Below are positions 18,082 to 26,316 of a stretch of 35,809 bases of DNA, one piece after another. The stretch covers positions 1 to 35,809 of the forward strand of contig SHZC01000028.1 of NCBI GenBank assembly GCA_009692505.1, given 5' to 3'. Under the pieces are notes generated by a model, which had not been told where the DNA came from, searched no databases, and worked only from the letters and a program-made list of their open reading frames with translations. Numbering within the stretch: the first letter of the stretch is position 1; the number at the start of each line of letters is the position of its first letter. Source of the DNA: Myxococcales bacterium. Its GTDB lineage: Bacteria; Myxococcota_A; Bradymonadia; UBA7976; UBA1532. A program made the position numbers and the translations under genes.

Positions 18082-20403
18082 ATGATTTCTCGGACGCCGC
18101 TTCAAGCGCACGGTACCCCACGACCCTACGGCCGAACCACGCGAGCGACCCTCGGTCTCGTCTGGTTGCAGATGCTCTTGACTTTGGCCTGCGGCACCGA
18201 GTCGGCCCCGGCTGGCTATCCCCAGGAGGACGGGGGATTCCCGCGCGGCGCGGACGGTCGGCCGTCGGCGACAGAAGACCTCGCCACCGACGCTTCGCCG
18301 GCCGCCGACTCGCCGCTCGCGGACGGAGCGGGTCGACTTGATGCCGACCCGATGGACCTGCAACTCGGGCCTGAGCTTGACGCCCGGCCCGACGCAGCCA
18401 AGGCGCCCGACTCCGAGACACCCACTGACCTTGGAACCGTGGCCGACGCCAGGCTTCTGCCCGACATGGCACCCGACATGGCGCCCGACATGGCCCCTGA
18501 CCTGGGCCCACCGCCCCCGCCCCCGAACATCGTGCAGATCCTGCCCTGGCCCGGCGGCGGTCTGCAGGTGGTGGTCGAGCTGCCGCCCGAGCAAAACGCG
18601 CCGGAACTCTGGCCCGAGGTGCAGGTCGTCAGCCCGTTAGGACTGCCGCTCGACAGCGTGGTCCGAAGCGCCCGCGTGACGACGGGGCTCACCGTGATCC
18701 TCCTGGTGCCTGCCGAAGACCCGGGCGAGCACCTCTTGCGTCGGGCTGTGGCCGACGTCTTGCTCGACAGGCTGCCTGCGGGAGAGCGGGTAGCGCTGCT
18801 TATGGTCGGCGAAGATCTCCTCCTCTTGGCCGAGCCCTCGATTAGTCGGGAGCACGCACGCAGCCAGCTGGCTCACTTCCGCCCCGAGGTGGGTCGAGTG
18901 GCCGCTCCGATGATCGACTCTGCCCGCTCGAAGCTCGACGACCTCGAGAGCCGATTCACCACCTTGGGTCGAACGCTGATCGTCGTCGGCGAGGACGTCG
19001 AGGAGACGCCGCCCGGCTCGCCGCGCCCCGTCCAGACGCTGTCGATCGCCACGTTTGTCGATCCCGCCGCCGATGCGGCCGCGCTCTTGACCGAGCACCG
19101 GGCTCGCCGGGCGGCCATCGTTCGTGTGGGCGCCTGCCTCGGGCTGGCCAAGGACGAGGTCTTCTCCCTGCAGTTCGGCGCGCAGTCCCTGATGCTCGAA
19201 GCCCCCGCGCCCATGGACCATCTCGCCGGTGAGGCCTGCGATGCAAACGCGGCCGCGGCGGACGCCTACCCGTTCCCGACGGAGATCTCGCTGACCTTCT
19301 CTCCCGACGAACGGCTCGTGTTCGACGCCCACACCGCTGCCGTGAGCATCGAGCCGTTTACGACCTCGGTGAGGCTCGGCGTCGGCCTGCCCATCCCGGC
19401 CGTGGCCCACTTTCACGGCCTGGGCACCCTCGGCTGCGAACGCAAGAGCATCACGGTGGAGCTCGAGGGTGGACGACGGCGGCTCGCACAAGACCTGGCC
19501 GCCGACCGCTTCATCCTGATCTCGATGTGTCAAGACCTGCGTTACTTCGGTCAGGTCTTCGCCAATCGCGTGCTCTCCGCGCTCGGACTGTTCGCTTCCC
19601 CCTTCAAGTACGTGAGGCTCCGCATCGACGGGGTCAACCGTGGGGTCTACATGATGGTCTACCAGCCGGAGCGGGCCTTTCGCGACACCAGCCTGGGCCT
19701 GATGAGCGTGGTGCGCCGCGGCTATGACATCGACCAGTGGCTCGCCGAGGTGAAGTACCCCGCCGATCCCGTCGAGGCCGAAGACGCCCGGCTCCGCTTC
19801 GAATCGATTGGCGACCTGGCTCTCAGCGAGGCGCCCGAGTCTTTGGAGGCCGTGCTCGATGGTCGCCTCGAACTCGACGGCTACCTCCGGCTCCTGGCCG
19901 TTTTCAGCCTGGTCGAGAACGGCGACTTCATCGACGAGGTGTTCTTCGCCTCCAGCCTTCAGTCCGATGGCGAGCGTTTCCGGGTGGTGGCCTGGGATAC
20001 CGACGACCTCTGGTCGGCCTGCCACGCCGGCGGCGCACGCGCCATCGTCGATCCTTGTGGGGTCACCTACTGCACGGAGTCCGAGCTTGATCAGTCACTG
20101 CTGCGCTCGACACAGGTGTATCGACGCTACCTCGACGTCTTGACCAACGTCCTGGAGACGCTGTCTGCCGACCGGCTGATGGCGACGATGGCCGACGTCC
20201 AGGCCGAACTCTTTGGTGTCCTCGACGACGACGAGACGGCGGCGGCGTGCACCGAGATGGTCTCCGAGAACCCGGCGCTCTCGACCGTTGCGGCCGCCCA
20301 AGCGGACATCTCGGCCTTCATGGAGGCCGGCCTCGCACAGACCGAGCGGCGCCGCACGGCGTTGTTCGAAGCCCTCGCGGTCTGCCCGGAGGCGTCGCCG
20401 TAG
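18082..20403 (+). CDS. CotH-like kinase-domain lipoprotein
   Basis: The protein (773 aa) starts at the ATG at 18082, preceded by GGAGG; a TTG at 18004 is in frame but would bury the signal. The N-terminus ends in an approximate lipobox LTLAC (Cys37), followed by a long Asp/Ala/Pro-rich linker with three PDMA repeats. Residues about 150-340 form a domain of unknown type (LLVPAEDPGEHLLRRAVADV). The C-terminal part is CotH-like: RFILISMCQDLRYFGQVFAN (about residue 475), FKYVRLRIDGVNRGVYMMVY, LLAVFSLVENGDFIDEVFFA and FRVVAWDTDDLW (about 637), matching the Asn/Asp and WDxD positions of spore-coat CotH kinases. Expected on the cell surface; the substrate is unknown. It ends 6 bases from the convergent small lipoprotein gene. 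Confidence 0.85.
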   Translation: MISRTPLQAHGTPRPYGRTTRATLGLVWLQMLLTLACGTESAPAGYPQEDGGFPRGADGRPSATEDLATDASPAADSPLADGAGRLDADPMDLQLGPELDARPDAAKAPDSETPTDLGTVADARLLPDMAPDMAPDMAPDLGPPPPPPNIVQILPWPGGGLQVVVELPPEQNAPELWPEVQVVSPLGLPLDSVVRSARVTTGLTVILLVPAEDPGEHLLRRAVADVLLDRLPAGERVALLMVGEDLLLLAEPSISREHARSQLAHFRPEVGRVAAPMIDSARSKLDDLESRFTTLGRTLIVVGEDVEETPPGSPRPVQTLSIATFVDPAADAAALLTEHRARRAAIVRVGACLGLAKDEVFSLQFGAQSLMLEAPAPMDHLAGEACDANAAAADAYPFPTEISLTFSPDERLVFDAHTAAVSIEPFTTSVRLGVGLPIPAVAHFHGLGTLGCERKSITVELEGGRRRLAQDLAADRFILISMCQDLRYFGQVFANRVLSALGLFASPFKYVRLRIDGVNRGVYMMVYQPERAFRDTSLGLMSVVRRGYDIDQWLAEVKYPADPVEAEDARLRFESIGDLALSEAPESLEAVLDGRLELDGYLRLLAVFSLVENGDFIDEVFFASSLQSDGERFRVVAWDTDDLWSACHAGGARAIVDPCGVTYCTESELDQSLLRSTQVYRRYLDVLTNVLETLSADRLMATMADVQAELFGVLDDDETAAACTEMVSENPALSTVAAAQADISAFMEAGLAQTERRRTALFEALAVCPEASP

Positions 20404-20409
20404 GTCGGC

Positions 20410-20841
20410 TTACTGAGGCTGCTGCTGGCTCTTGTCGGCGTTCCACTCGCCGCCGCCGGTCTCGCGTTCGTTATAGCCCCAGACGCCCTTGAGATTGAGC
20501 CCGTCCGCGCGGATGCGAAACACCGCGCGGCCCGTGACCGTCCGGATCGCCGCGGCCATGTCGCCGGGCTGGACCCAACGAAGATGGAGGAGGTCGCCTT
20601 CGATCTCCCCAGTCAAGGTGCCGTTGTGCTCGGGGCCGCGGGGGTGCTCGTACTTGCCGGTGAGCTTGGGGCCGCTCTGGACGAGATCGAGGTCCCCGAA
20701 GTCCTGACTGTACCACCGGCCCGTGAGATCAAGACCCTTGATGGCGGCGTGGGGTTCATAGCCGGCGGTGGCGACCGGAGCGCCGCCGCAGCCCGAGAGG
20801 ACGGCGGCGAGGAGGAGGGCGATGAGGAGGCGTGTCTTCAT
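20410..20841 (-). CDS. Small lipoprotein of unknown function (143 aa)
   Basis: The ATG at 20841 opens a clear lipoprotein signal MKTRLLIALLLAAVLSGC; an in-frame start six codons upstream would add PRETT-type residues and is less likely. The mature part (about 120 aa) is a small beta-rich domain with GRWYSQDFGDLDLVQSGPKL, TGKYEHPRGPEHNGTLTGEI and LNLKGVWGYNERETGGGEW. This layout of strands (tryptophan, then V/L-Q-x-G-x-x-L-T-G-x-Y) resembles lipocalin-like or YfiR-type single beta-barrel domains that report on background ligand binding, but no function can be assigned. It lies 33 bases downstream of lpxC on the same strand, so the two may be co-transcribed. Confidence 0.8.
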   Translation of the reverse strand: MKTRLLIALLLAAVLSGCGGAPVATAGYEPHAAIKGLDLTGRWYSQDFGDLDLVQSGPKLTGKYEHPRGPEHNGTLTGEIEGDLLHLRWVQPGDMAAAIRTVTGRAVFRIRADGLNLKGVWGYNERETGGGEWNADKSQQQPQ

Positions 20842-20874
20842 GGTCGTCTCTCTTGGCAAATCTGGAGCAAGGGA

Positions 20875-21771
20875 TCAACACCCTCGTGCGCCGAGCCGCG
20901 CCAAGGCCGTGACGACCCGTCGGTGGAGGGCGTGCCCGGCCCGATGTGCGACGACCCGGGCGTTGAGCGGCCGGCCGAGGAGCGCGAGATCCCCGAGCAG
21001 ATCGAGCGCCTTATGTCGCGTGACCTCGTCGGCGAATCGAAGCGGGCTCTGAGCGCGCCCGTCGTCGCCAAAGATGAGGCAGTTGTCGAGCGTCACGCCT
21101 CGCGCGAGCCCGGCGGCACGGAGGCGGGCTTCGTCTCTGAAGAACCCAAAGGTCCGCGCCGGCGCGAGCTCTTCGACGAAAGCCCGGACGGCGTCCGCGT
21201 CTTGCGAGAGCTCGGCCTCAAACCGACCCGTCCCGATCCCTGGAAAGTCGGTGCTCACCTCGAGCCGCAGCCCCGGTCTCGGCGAGGTCTTGCGAGACAC
21301 CTCGATGAACGCCTCGCCCTCCTCGATTCGAAAGGCCGTGTCGACCCGGATCGGGCGCCGCCGATACGTCAGGTCTGATCTCGACATGGGGCTCGACAGG
21401 AAATCGACAAGCGCCTTGACAAAAGGCGCGGCACTGCCATCTAGGGCGGGCACCTCACCGCCGAAGACTGCGATCTCGACATCATCGACGGCGAGCCCAT
21501 AGAGGGCCGCGAGCAGGTGCTCGGTCGTCAAGACCCGCCCGGTCGCCGTGTCCACTGCGGAGCACAGCGGCACCTCGGCTCGAACGAGCGTCTCGACGGC
21601 CCCGCCATTGATCAGGTAGCCGCCCCCGACTCGGCCCGGCCCGACCCGCAGCCGAACCGCCGCGCCCGAGTGCAGCCCGACCCCTTCGAACTCGACGGTC
21701 CGCGTCAGCCCGACGCGCCCCTCGGGAACTTCGTCGGTCGGCTGTTGTCGAACGTAAGTCGCTGGCAACAT
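20875..21771 (-). CDS. lpxC: UDP-3-O-acyl-N-acetylglucosamine deacetylase (LpxC)
   Basis: LpxC removes the acetyl group from UDP-3-O-acyl-GlcNAc, the committed step of lipid A synthesis, in the cytoplasm. Length (298 aa) is typical. Motifs: VEFEGVGLHSG; VLTTEHLLAALYG with the catalytic Glu and first zinc His; VPALDGSAAPFV; ARTFGFF; LDNCLIF; RFADEVTRHKALDLLGDLAL with the second His and Asp zinc ligands; and AHRAGHALH with the catalytic His. The ATG at 21771 has GAGAGGGG upstream. The gene shows that the organism makes lipid A. No other lpx gene is adjacent. It is divergent from the FGE-fold gene with a 35-base gap, so its promoter probably overlaps that gene's 5' end. Confidence 0.97.
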   Translation of the reverse strand: MLPATYVRQQPTDEVPEGRVGLTRTVEFEGVGLHSGAAVRLRVGPGRVGGGYLINGGAVETLVRAEVPLCSAVDTATGRVLTTEHLLAALYGLAVDDVEIAVFGGEVPALDGSAAPFVKALVDFLSSPMSRSDLTYRRRPIRVDTAFRIEEGEAFIEVSRKTSPRPGLRLEVSTDFPGIGTGRFEAELSQDADAVRAFVEELAPARTFGFFRDEARLRAAGLARGVTLDNCLIFGDDGRAQSPLRFADEVTRHKALDLLGDLALLGRPLNARVVAHRAGHALHRRVVTALARLGARGC

Positions 21772-21806
21772 GTACCCCTCTCAATCGCGGAGATTCACCG
21801 AGCGCC

Positions 21807-22658
21807 ATGCTGAAGCACCGGAACCCAACGAGCCTCTCTCTCCTCTGCGCCTTGATGTTCGGCCCTTGGGCGTGCGCTGGCAACGACTCCGGTGATCCGG
21901 AATACGCAACGGACGCGGGCCCGATGGGTGAGGCTATGACCCCCGACGCCGTGGCCGAAGTGGTCTGCGACGACGTCACGCACCGCGCGCTCCTGCCCGG
22001 CCCCTTCGACTGCGAGGGCCCACCCGAGACGGTCATCATCGACGGGCCGCGCCGCCGCATCGAGGTCTTTAAGTACGAGGCGAGCCATCCGCTGGCCACT
22101 GAGGACCGGGCCTTCCCCTGCGCGGCGTCCTCGGGGCTGAACTACGAGGCACCCGACGTACCCACGAAGGCCTGCTCGAAGGCCGGCGTGCGCCCCTGGC
22201 ACTCGGTCCGCTGGGACGACGCGGACGCGGCCTGCACGGGCCTCGGCGACGAGTGGCGGCTGTGCAACGGCGAGGAGCTCTTGCGCGCCTGTGAGGGCCC
22301 TCAGGGGTACACCTATAGCTGGGGAAACACCTTCGACGCCTCGGCCTGCAATATCCGGGACGTTTTTCGAGCCGAAGGCATGGAGTTCGCATCGGAGGCT
22401 CCGAGCGGCGCGTTCGAGGACTGCCACACATCCGAAGGCACCTTCGACGCCAGCGGCAACCTCTGGGAGTGGACCGCCGACCGCGATGGGATGGATCCCC
22501 GCGCCCGCACCTATCAAGGCGCGGGCTGGCAGACCATCGCCCAGCGCCACACCGATCAACACCAGACCTGCCAGACCACGACCAAACTTCCAGGGGTCTC
22601 GGCGGCCAACTACGCCAACGGCTTCGTCGGCTTCCGCTGCTGCCGCGACTCGATGTAG
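21807..22658 (+). CDS. FGE-sulfatase (SUMF1-like) fold lipoprotein, probably non-catalytic
   Basis: The 283-residue protein has an N-terminal export signal (LSLLCALMFGPWACAG) with a possible lipidated Cys, then an Asp-rich linker. The rest matches the formylglycine-generating-enzyme/sulfatase fold: RRIEVFKYEASHP, SVRWDDADAACTGLGDEWRL, CNGEELLRACEGPQGYTYSW, ASGNLWEWTADRDG and YANGFVGFRCCRD. In true FGEs a GGSxxCxxxxC pair binds copper; here the equivalent region (QGAGWQTIAQRHTDQHQTCQ) has only one cysteine, so it is probably a binding domain and not a sulfatase activator. It is followed after 18 bases by the membrane TPR gene. Confidence 0.85.
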   Translation: MLKHRNPTSLSLLCALMFGPWACAGNDSGDPEYATDAGPMGEAMTPDAVAEVVCDDVTHRALLPGPFDCEGPPETVIIDGPRRRIEVFKYEASHPLATEDRAFPCAASSGLNYEAPDVPTKACSKAGVRPWHSVRWDDADAACTGLGDEWRLCNGEELLRACEGPQGYTYSWGNTFDASACNIRDVFRAEGMEFASEAPSGAFEDCHTSEGTFDASGNLWEWTADRDGMDPRARTYQGAGWQTIAQRHTDQHQTCQTTTKLPGVSAANYANGFVGFRCCRDSM

Positions 22659-22676
22659 GCAAGAGAAGAGGACGAC

Positions 22677-23321
22677 GTGCGCGTAGAGTTCAACAGCCGC
22701 TACCTCCTCATGCTCCTGTCGATCGTGCCGCTCATCCTCTTGCGCGAGCACCGCGTTTTTCTCCTCGGGTACGCCGTCGTGCTCGGCCTGCTCATCGTGC
22801 TGACGCTGACCTGGCTGCCCCGCCGAACGCTCGAGGCGGAGCGGCGTTTCTCTCGGGAGGCGCTGACCCTGCTGGCGCACAACGACGGAGAGGGCGTAGA
22901 CCGCCTGGTCTCAGCTCAGCGCCTGCTCAAGTACTTCGGACGTCGCCACATCATCCCGGAGACGCTCGCGCTGTTCGCGCATCGTCGAGGCGATGACGAG
23001 CAGGCTCGGCTCCTGCTCCGACAAGCCCTCGACTCGGCCCCACCGTCCGAGCGCCTTCGACTCGAGGTCAACCTCGCGGCGATGGAGTTCGCCACCGGGC
23101 GTCTCGTCGAGGCGGAGGGTCACTATCGCGCGGTCCTTCGTCGACGGCCGGACCTCTACCTCGCCCAGGGTCAGCTCGGCTTGGTCCTCCTCGCCCGCAA
23201 GGTCGAGCTGCCCGAGGCCATCGAGTGCCTCTCGCGGGCCATGCCAATGTCCGACGCGCTCGAACGCCGCCGACTCGAAGAGGCCCTCGCTGAGGCCCGG
23301 TCACTGATCCCAGGTCATTGA
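22677..23321 (+). CDS. Membrane-anchored TPR protein
   Basis: The 214-residue protein begins with a GTG preceded by GAAGAGGA. Residues about 8-50 hold two membrane helices (YLLMLLSIVPLILL and FLLGYAVVLGLLIVLTLTWL), then basic RRTLEAERRFSREAL. The rest is helical and contains three TPR-like units (HRRGDDEQARLLLRQALDSA, VNLAAMEFATGRLVEAEGHY, GQLGLVLLARKVELPEAIEC). It is likely a cytoplasm-facing scaffold at the inner membrane. It sits 18 bases after the FGE-fold gene and 38 bases before the phosphoesterase gene. Its stop codon lies inside a palindrome (23311-23328). Partner unknown. Confidence 0.85.
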   Translation: MRVEFNSRYLLMLLSIVPLILLREHRVFLLGYAVVLGLLIVLTLTWLPRRTLEAERRFSREALTLLAHNDGEGVDRLVSAQRLLKYFGRRHIIPETLALFAHRRGDDEQARLLLRQALDSAPPSERLRLEVNLAAMEFATGRLVEAEGHYRAVLRRRPDLYLAQGQLGLVLLARKVELPEAIECLSRAMPMSDALERRRLEEALAEARSLIPGH

Positions 23322-23328
23322 TGACCTG
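23311..23328. repeat. 18-bp perfect dyad at the TPR/phosphoesterase junction
   Basis: CAGGTCAT and ATGACCTG are perfect inverted arms separated by TG. The dyad spans the TGA of the TPR gene and lies 31 bases before the phosphoesterase ATG. The 2-base centre is too short for a good RNA hairpin, so a dimeric repressor site is more plausible than a terminator. Confidence 0.4.
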
Positions 23329-23359
23329 AACTTTACCCAGATGGGCTCTCGTCCGTACC

Positions 23360-24859
23360 ATGACAGGTATGGACGCAGCGATCCCCACGCAACCGTGCTC
23401 CGCGCCCACGGGCTTCCTCGTGGTGTCCGATCTTCACCTCGGGGCGTCCCTTCGTGCCCCGCTCAATGGCGCGGCACTGCGTCGCGTCGTCCGGGTCGAT
23501 CGCGAGCTCGAGCGCTTCGTGAATCACCACCTGGAGCACCGCCCCGGCGAGCATAGCGAGGGTCAGTGGACGCTCGTCCTCAACGGCGACACCTTCGACT
23601 TCATGCACATGGATCTTCGGCCAGACACCCAGGGCTGGCTGGAGCGTGACGAGGCGACCTTCGGGCTCGAGTACACCTCGCCCCGGGCCCGTTGGAAGCT
23701 CGCGACGATGGCGAGGTACCACCGGCGGACCTTCAAGGCGCTCGGGCGCTTCGTGGCGGCGGGTCATCGGCTCGTCTTCGTCGTCGGAAATCACGACGCC
23801 GATCTGCACTTCCCCGGCGTCCGCTTGGAGCTCATCGAGCACCTCTCGTCGCACGTCGAAGCGGGGCAGCGCGAGTCCGTTCGAGCGGGCGTAAAGATCG
23901 CCCGGTGGTTCTACTTTGAGCCCGGCCAGTTCTACGTTGAGCATGGTCACCGCTTCGATCCGTATACGACCTTCGACGATCCCATCGTGCCCCGCGCCTT
24001 CGGTCGGGCGATGCACCTGGCGACGAGCTTCACCCACCTCGCCTCGCGATACTTCGCCAACCGAATTCGCACGCTGCCGCTGCACGACCTCGATCAGTGG
24101 AAGCTCTTCGACTTTGTCCGCTGGGGCCTGCGGAAGGGCAACCTCCCGGTCGGCCAGATGCTCAGCCAGTACGTTTCCCTCGCGGCGAGGAGCGTGCGGG
24201 TCGGCCTCGACTTTCAACGCACCGTGGGCGCGCACCTCAAGAACCGGCAACGCGCGCGGCTTGCCCGGCTCAAGGCCTATTCGCGCGTCACGCGCCTCCC
24301 GCTCGAGGCTCTAAGAAAAATTGACGAGCTCGGGGTCAAGCCGCTGACCGCGTCCGCCGTGGGTGGGCTCCAGGCTCTCTATGTCGGACACGTCGGCCTC
24401 GGGCTGCTCGCCGTGCTCGCGGCCATCACTTCGGCGATTATCGTGGACGGCTGGCTCATGAAGCTCGCCGCGAGCGCGAGTGTCCTGCTGTCGACGGCCC
24501 TGTTCATGCGCGTCTTCGCGACGTGGCTCAGGCCCGACCCCGATGTTCATCCGCGCTTAGGCCAAGCCGCCCGCCGCATCGCCGAGGAGACGGGCGCGCC
24601 GGTGGTCGTCTTTGGCCATACGCACCGACCGGTCCATGAGCGCAGCGAGGGCCGTCACTGGCTCAACCCCGGGGCGTGGGATCATGCCTGGCGCAAGGTC
24701 GCCGTACACACGGTCGAGGCGCGCTGCACCTGCGGGCTGAGGTTCGCCCGCGTCACCCGAGATGAAACCGGCGTCGACGCCCAACTCGTCCACTGGTGCA
24801 GCCACTTCGGCCGCCCTCAGGAGACGGGCGCCCCGGAGCGGCTGCTGCCGCCAGTCTGA
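23360..24859 (+). CDS. Membrane-associated metallophosphoesterase
   Basis: The 499-residue protein has the full calcineurin-like phosphoesterase signature: VVSDLHLGAS (Asp24, His26), LVLNGDTFDFMHMD (Asp76), VVGNHDADLHF (Asn143, His144), VEHGHRFDPY and VVFGHTHRPVH. This metal-binding set resembles LpxH-type UDP-diacylglucosamine hydrolases, but the protein is about twice as long. Two hydrophobic helices (GHVGLGLLAVLAAITSAIIV and MKLAASASVLLSTALFMRVF) interrupt the domain before the last motif. A CxC (CTCG) pair lies near the C-terminus. It is the last of three close genes. Start could be the ATG at 23360 or at 23369. Its true substrate is unknown; closeness to lpxC across the divergent promoter hints at envelope lipid work. 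Confidence 0.88.
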   Translation: MTGMDAAIPTQPCSAPTGFLVVSDLHLGASLRAPLNGAALRRVVRVDRELERFVNHHLEHRPGEHSEGQWTLVLNGDTFDFMHMDLRPDTQGWLERDEATFGLEYTSPRARWKLATMARYHRRTFKALGRFVAAGHRLVFVVGNHDADLHFPGVRLELIEHLSSHVEAGQRESVRAGVKIARWFYFEPGQFYVEHGHRFDPYTTFDDPIVPRAFGRAMHLATSFTHLASRYFANRIRTLPLHDLDQWKLFDFVRWGLRKGNLPVGQMLSQYVSLAARSVRVGLDFQRTVGAHLKNRQRARLARLKAYSRVTRLPLEALRKIDELGVKPLTASAVGGLQALYVGHVGLGLLAVLAAITSAIIVDGWLMKLAASASVLLSTALFMRVFATWLRPDPDVHPRLGQAARRIAEETGAPVVVFGHTHRPVHERSEGRHWLNPGAWDHAWRKVAVHTVEARCTCGLRFARVTRDETGVDAQLVHWCSHFGRPQETGAPERLLPPV

Positions 24860-24885
24860 TCCGGTGGGGCTCCCGCCAGTCTAAG

Positions 24886-26316
24886 TCAAGTCGCTTGACC
24901 ACCCAGCGCGGCGAGCTGCGTCCGCAGTCTGGTCGCCACGACCGGCTCTGCGAGCAGGCTCAAGACGTAGCCGTCCTCGTCGCAGGACTCCTGCACGACC
25001 CGCGCGTTCTGCCGGATCTCCCCGACGAGCGCGCCGGCCGACCACGGGAATCGCACCTCCAGCGCCTCGAGCCCTCGATCGAAGTACTCCACGAGGCGCG
25101 CATGGAGAGCGGCGACGTCGGTCTTGTCGTGGGCGGACATGAACACCGCGTCGGGGTACTCACGACGCAGGGCCGCGATCCCGAACTCTCCCGCGTCCGA
25201 CAAGACGTTGTCCCGCTTGTTGAGCACGAGCAGGTGCTCAATCTGACCGGCGTCAATCTCAGAGATCACAGTCCGGGTCACCTCGAGCTGCGCCCGAAAA
25301 TCGGGATCGGAGGCGTCGACGATGAATAGCAATAACGACGCCTCTCGCGCCTCATCGAGCGTGCTGCGGAACGACGCGACGAGGTCGTGGGGCAGCTTGC
25401 TGATGAAGCCGACCGTATCGGACACAAGGATGCGCGGCGTGGACTCCGGCTGGAGCGTGCGCACAGTCGTGTCGAGCGTCGCGAACAGCTTGTCGGCGAT
25501 GTAGACCTCGCTGCCGGTCAGCGCGCGCATCAGCGAGGACTTGCCCGCGTTGGTATAGCCGACGAGCGCCACGCGCCGCGCGTCCGCACGCCGGGCCCGC
25601 CGAGTGTTCTGCTCGATGATCACCTCTGCGAGCTCGGCCCGGAGCTGAGCGATGCGATCACGGACCTTGCGACGATCGAGCTCGAGCTGCGACTCACCGG
25701 CCCCCTGCCCCGCCTGCCGCTCGCTGGCCCGCGCCTGCACGCGGAGCCTCGGGACCATGTAGGTGAGGCGGGCGATCTCGACCTGGAGACGCGCCTCGCG
25801 GCTCTTCGCGTGCCGGTGGAAGATCTCGACGATCACCCCGGTCCGATCCATGACGGGTACACCACAGGCGTGCTCGAGGTTGCGGGCCTGGCTCGGGCTG
25901 ATGTCGTGATCCACGATGACCCAGCCCGCCCGGCGCGCCTCCGCCTCTTCGCTGTCCTCCGGCTCGTCAACCTCGGGCTCGTCCTCCCTCGCGAGCGCCT
26001 TGCGCTTGAGGCGGGCCTTGTCCGTCGGCTTCTGGGCCAGCGTCACCCCCTCAGGCACGACGCCGTCCCCGCCGGTGAACGCGGCGAGCTCGTGCAGCTT
26101 GCCTTCACCGAGGACGGCCGCCGGAGCGAGCGTGGCCCTCTTTTGGACCACGCGGCCGACGATCTCGTAGCCGAGGGTGCTGCAGAGGCGGGAGAGCTCG
26201 GCGATGGAGGCCTCGAGCGCGTGGTCGGTTACGCCCGGAAACTGGACGGCGGCGATGACCGCGCGGTCCCGTTTGTGGCCGGAGGTCGATAGTTTGTTCA
26301 AGTCGTCTTGGTTCAC
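24886..26316 (-). CDS. hflX: HflX-family ribosome-splitting GTPase
   Basis: HflX (476 aa) binds 70S/50S ribosomes and rescues stalled ribosomes under stress. The start is GTG at 26316, overlapping the stop of the upstream hydrolase (GTGA). The N-terminal HflX domain includes LGEGKLHELAAF, HDISPSQARNLEHACGVPVM and DRTGVIVEIFHRHAKSREAR. The GTPase domain has the P-loop GYTNAGKSSLM, G3 DTVGFISKLPHDLVASF and G4 NKRD. An acidic insert (EDEPEVDEPEDSEEAEARRA) of about 45 residues lies inside the N-terminal domain before HDISPSQ. It is the last gene of a six-gene set with Hsp20 and a HtrA-like protease, fitting a stress role. Confidence 0.95.
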   Translation of the reverse strand: MNQDDLNKLSTSGHKRDRAVIAAVQFPGVTDHALEASIAELSRLCSTLGYEIVGRVVQKRATLAPAAVLGEGKLHELAAFTGGDGVVPEGVTLAQKPTDKARLKRKALAREDEPEVDEPEDSEEAEARRAGWVIVDHDISPSQARNLEHACGVPVMDRTGVIVEIFHRHAKSREARLQVEIARLTYMVPRLRVQARASERQAGQGAGESQLELDRRKVRDRIAQLRAELAEVIIEQNTRRARRADARRVALVGYTNAGKSSLMRALTGSEVYIADKLFATLDTTVRTLQPESTPRILVSDTVGFISKLPHDLVASFRSTLDEAREASLLLFIVDASDPDFRAQLEVTRTVISEIDAGQIEHLLVLNKRDNVLSDAGEFGIAALRREYPDAVFMSAHDKTDVAALHARLVEYFDRGLEALEVRFPWSAGALVGEIRQNARVVQESCDEDGYVLSLLAEPVVATRLRTQLAALGGQAT

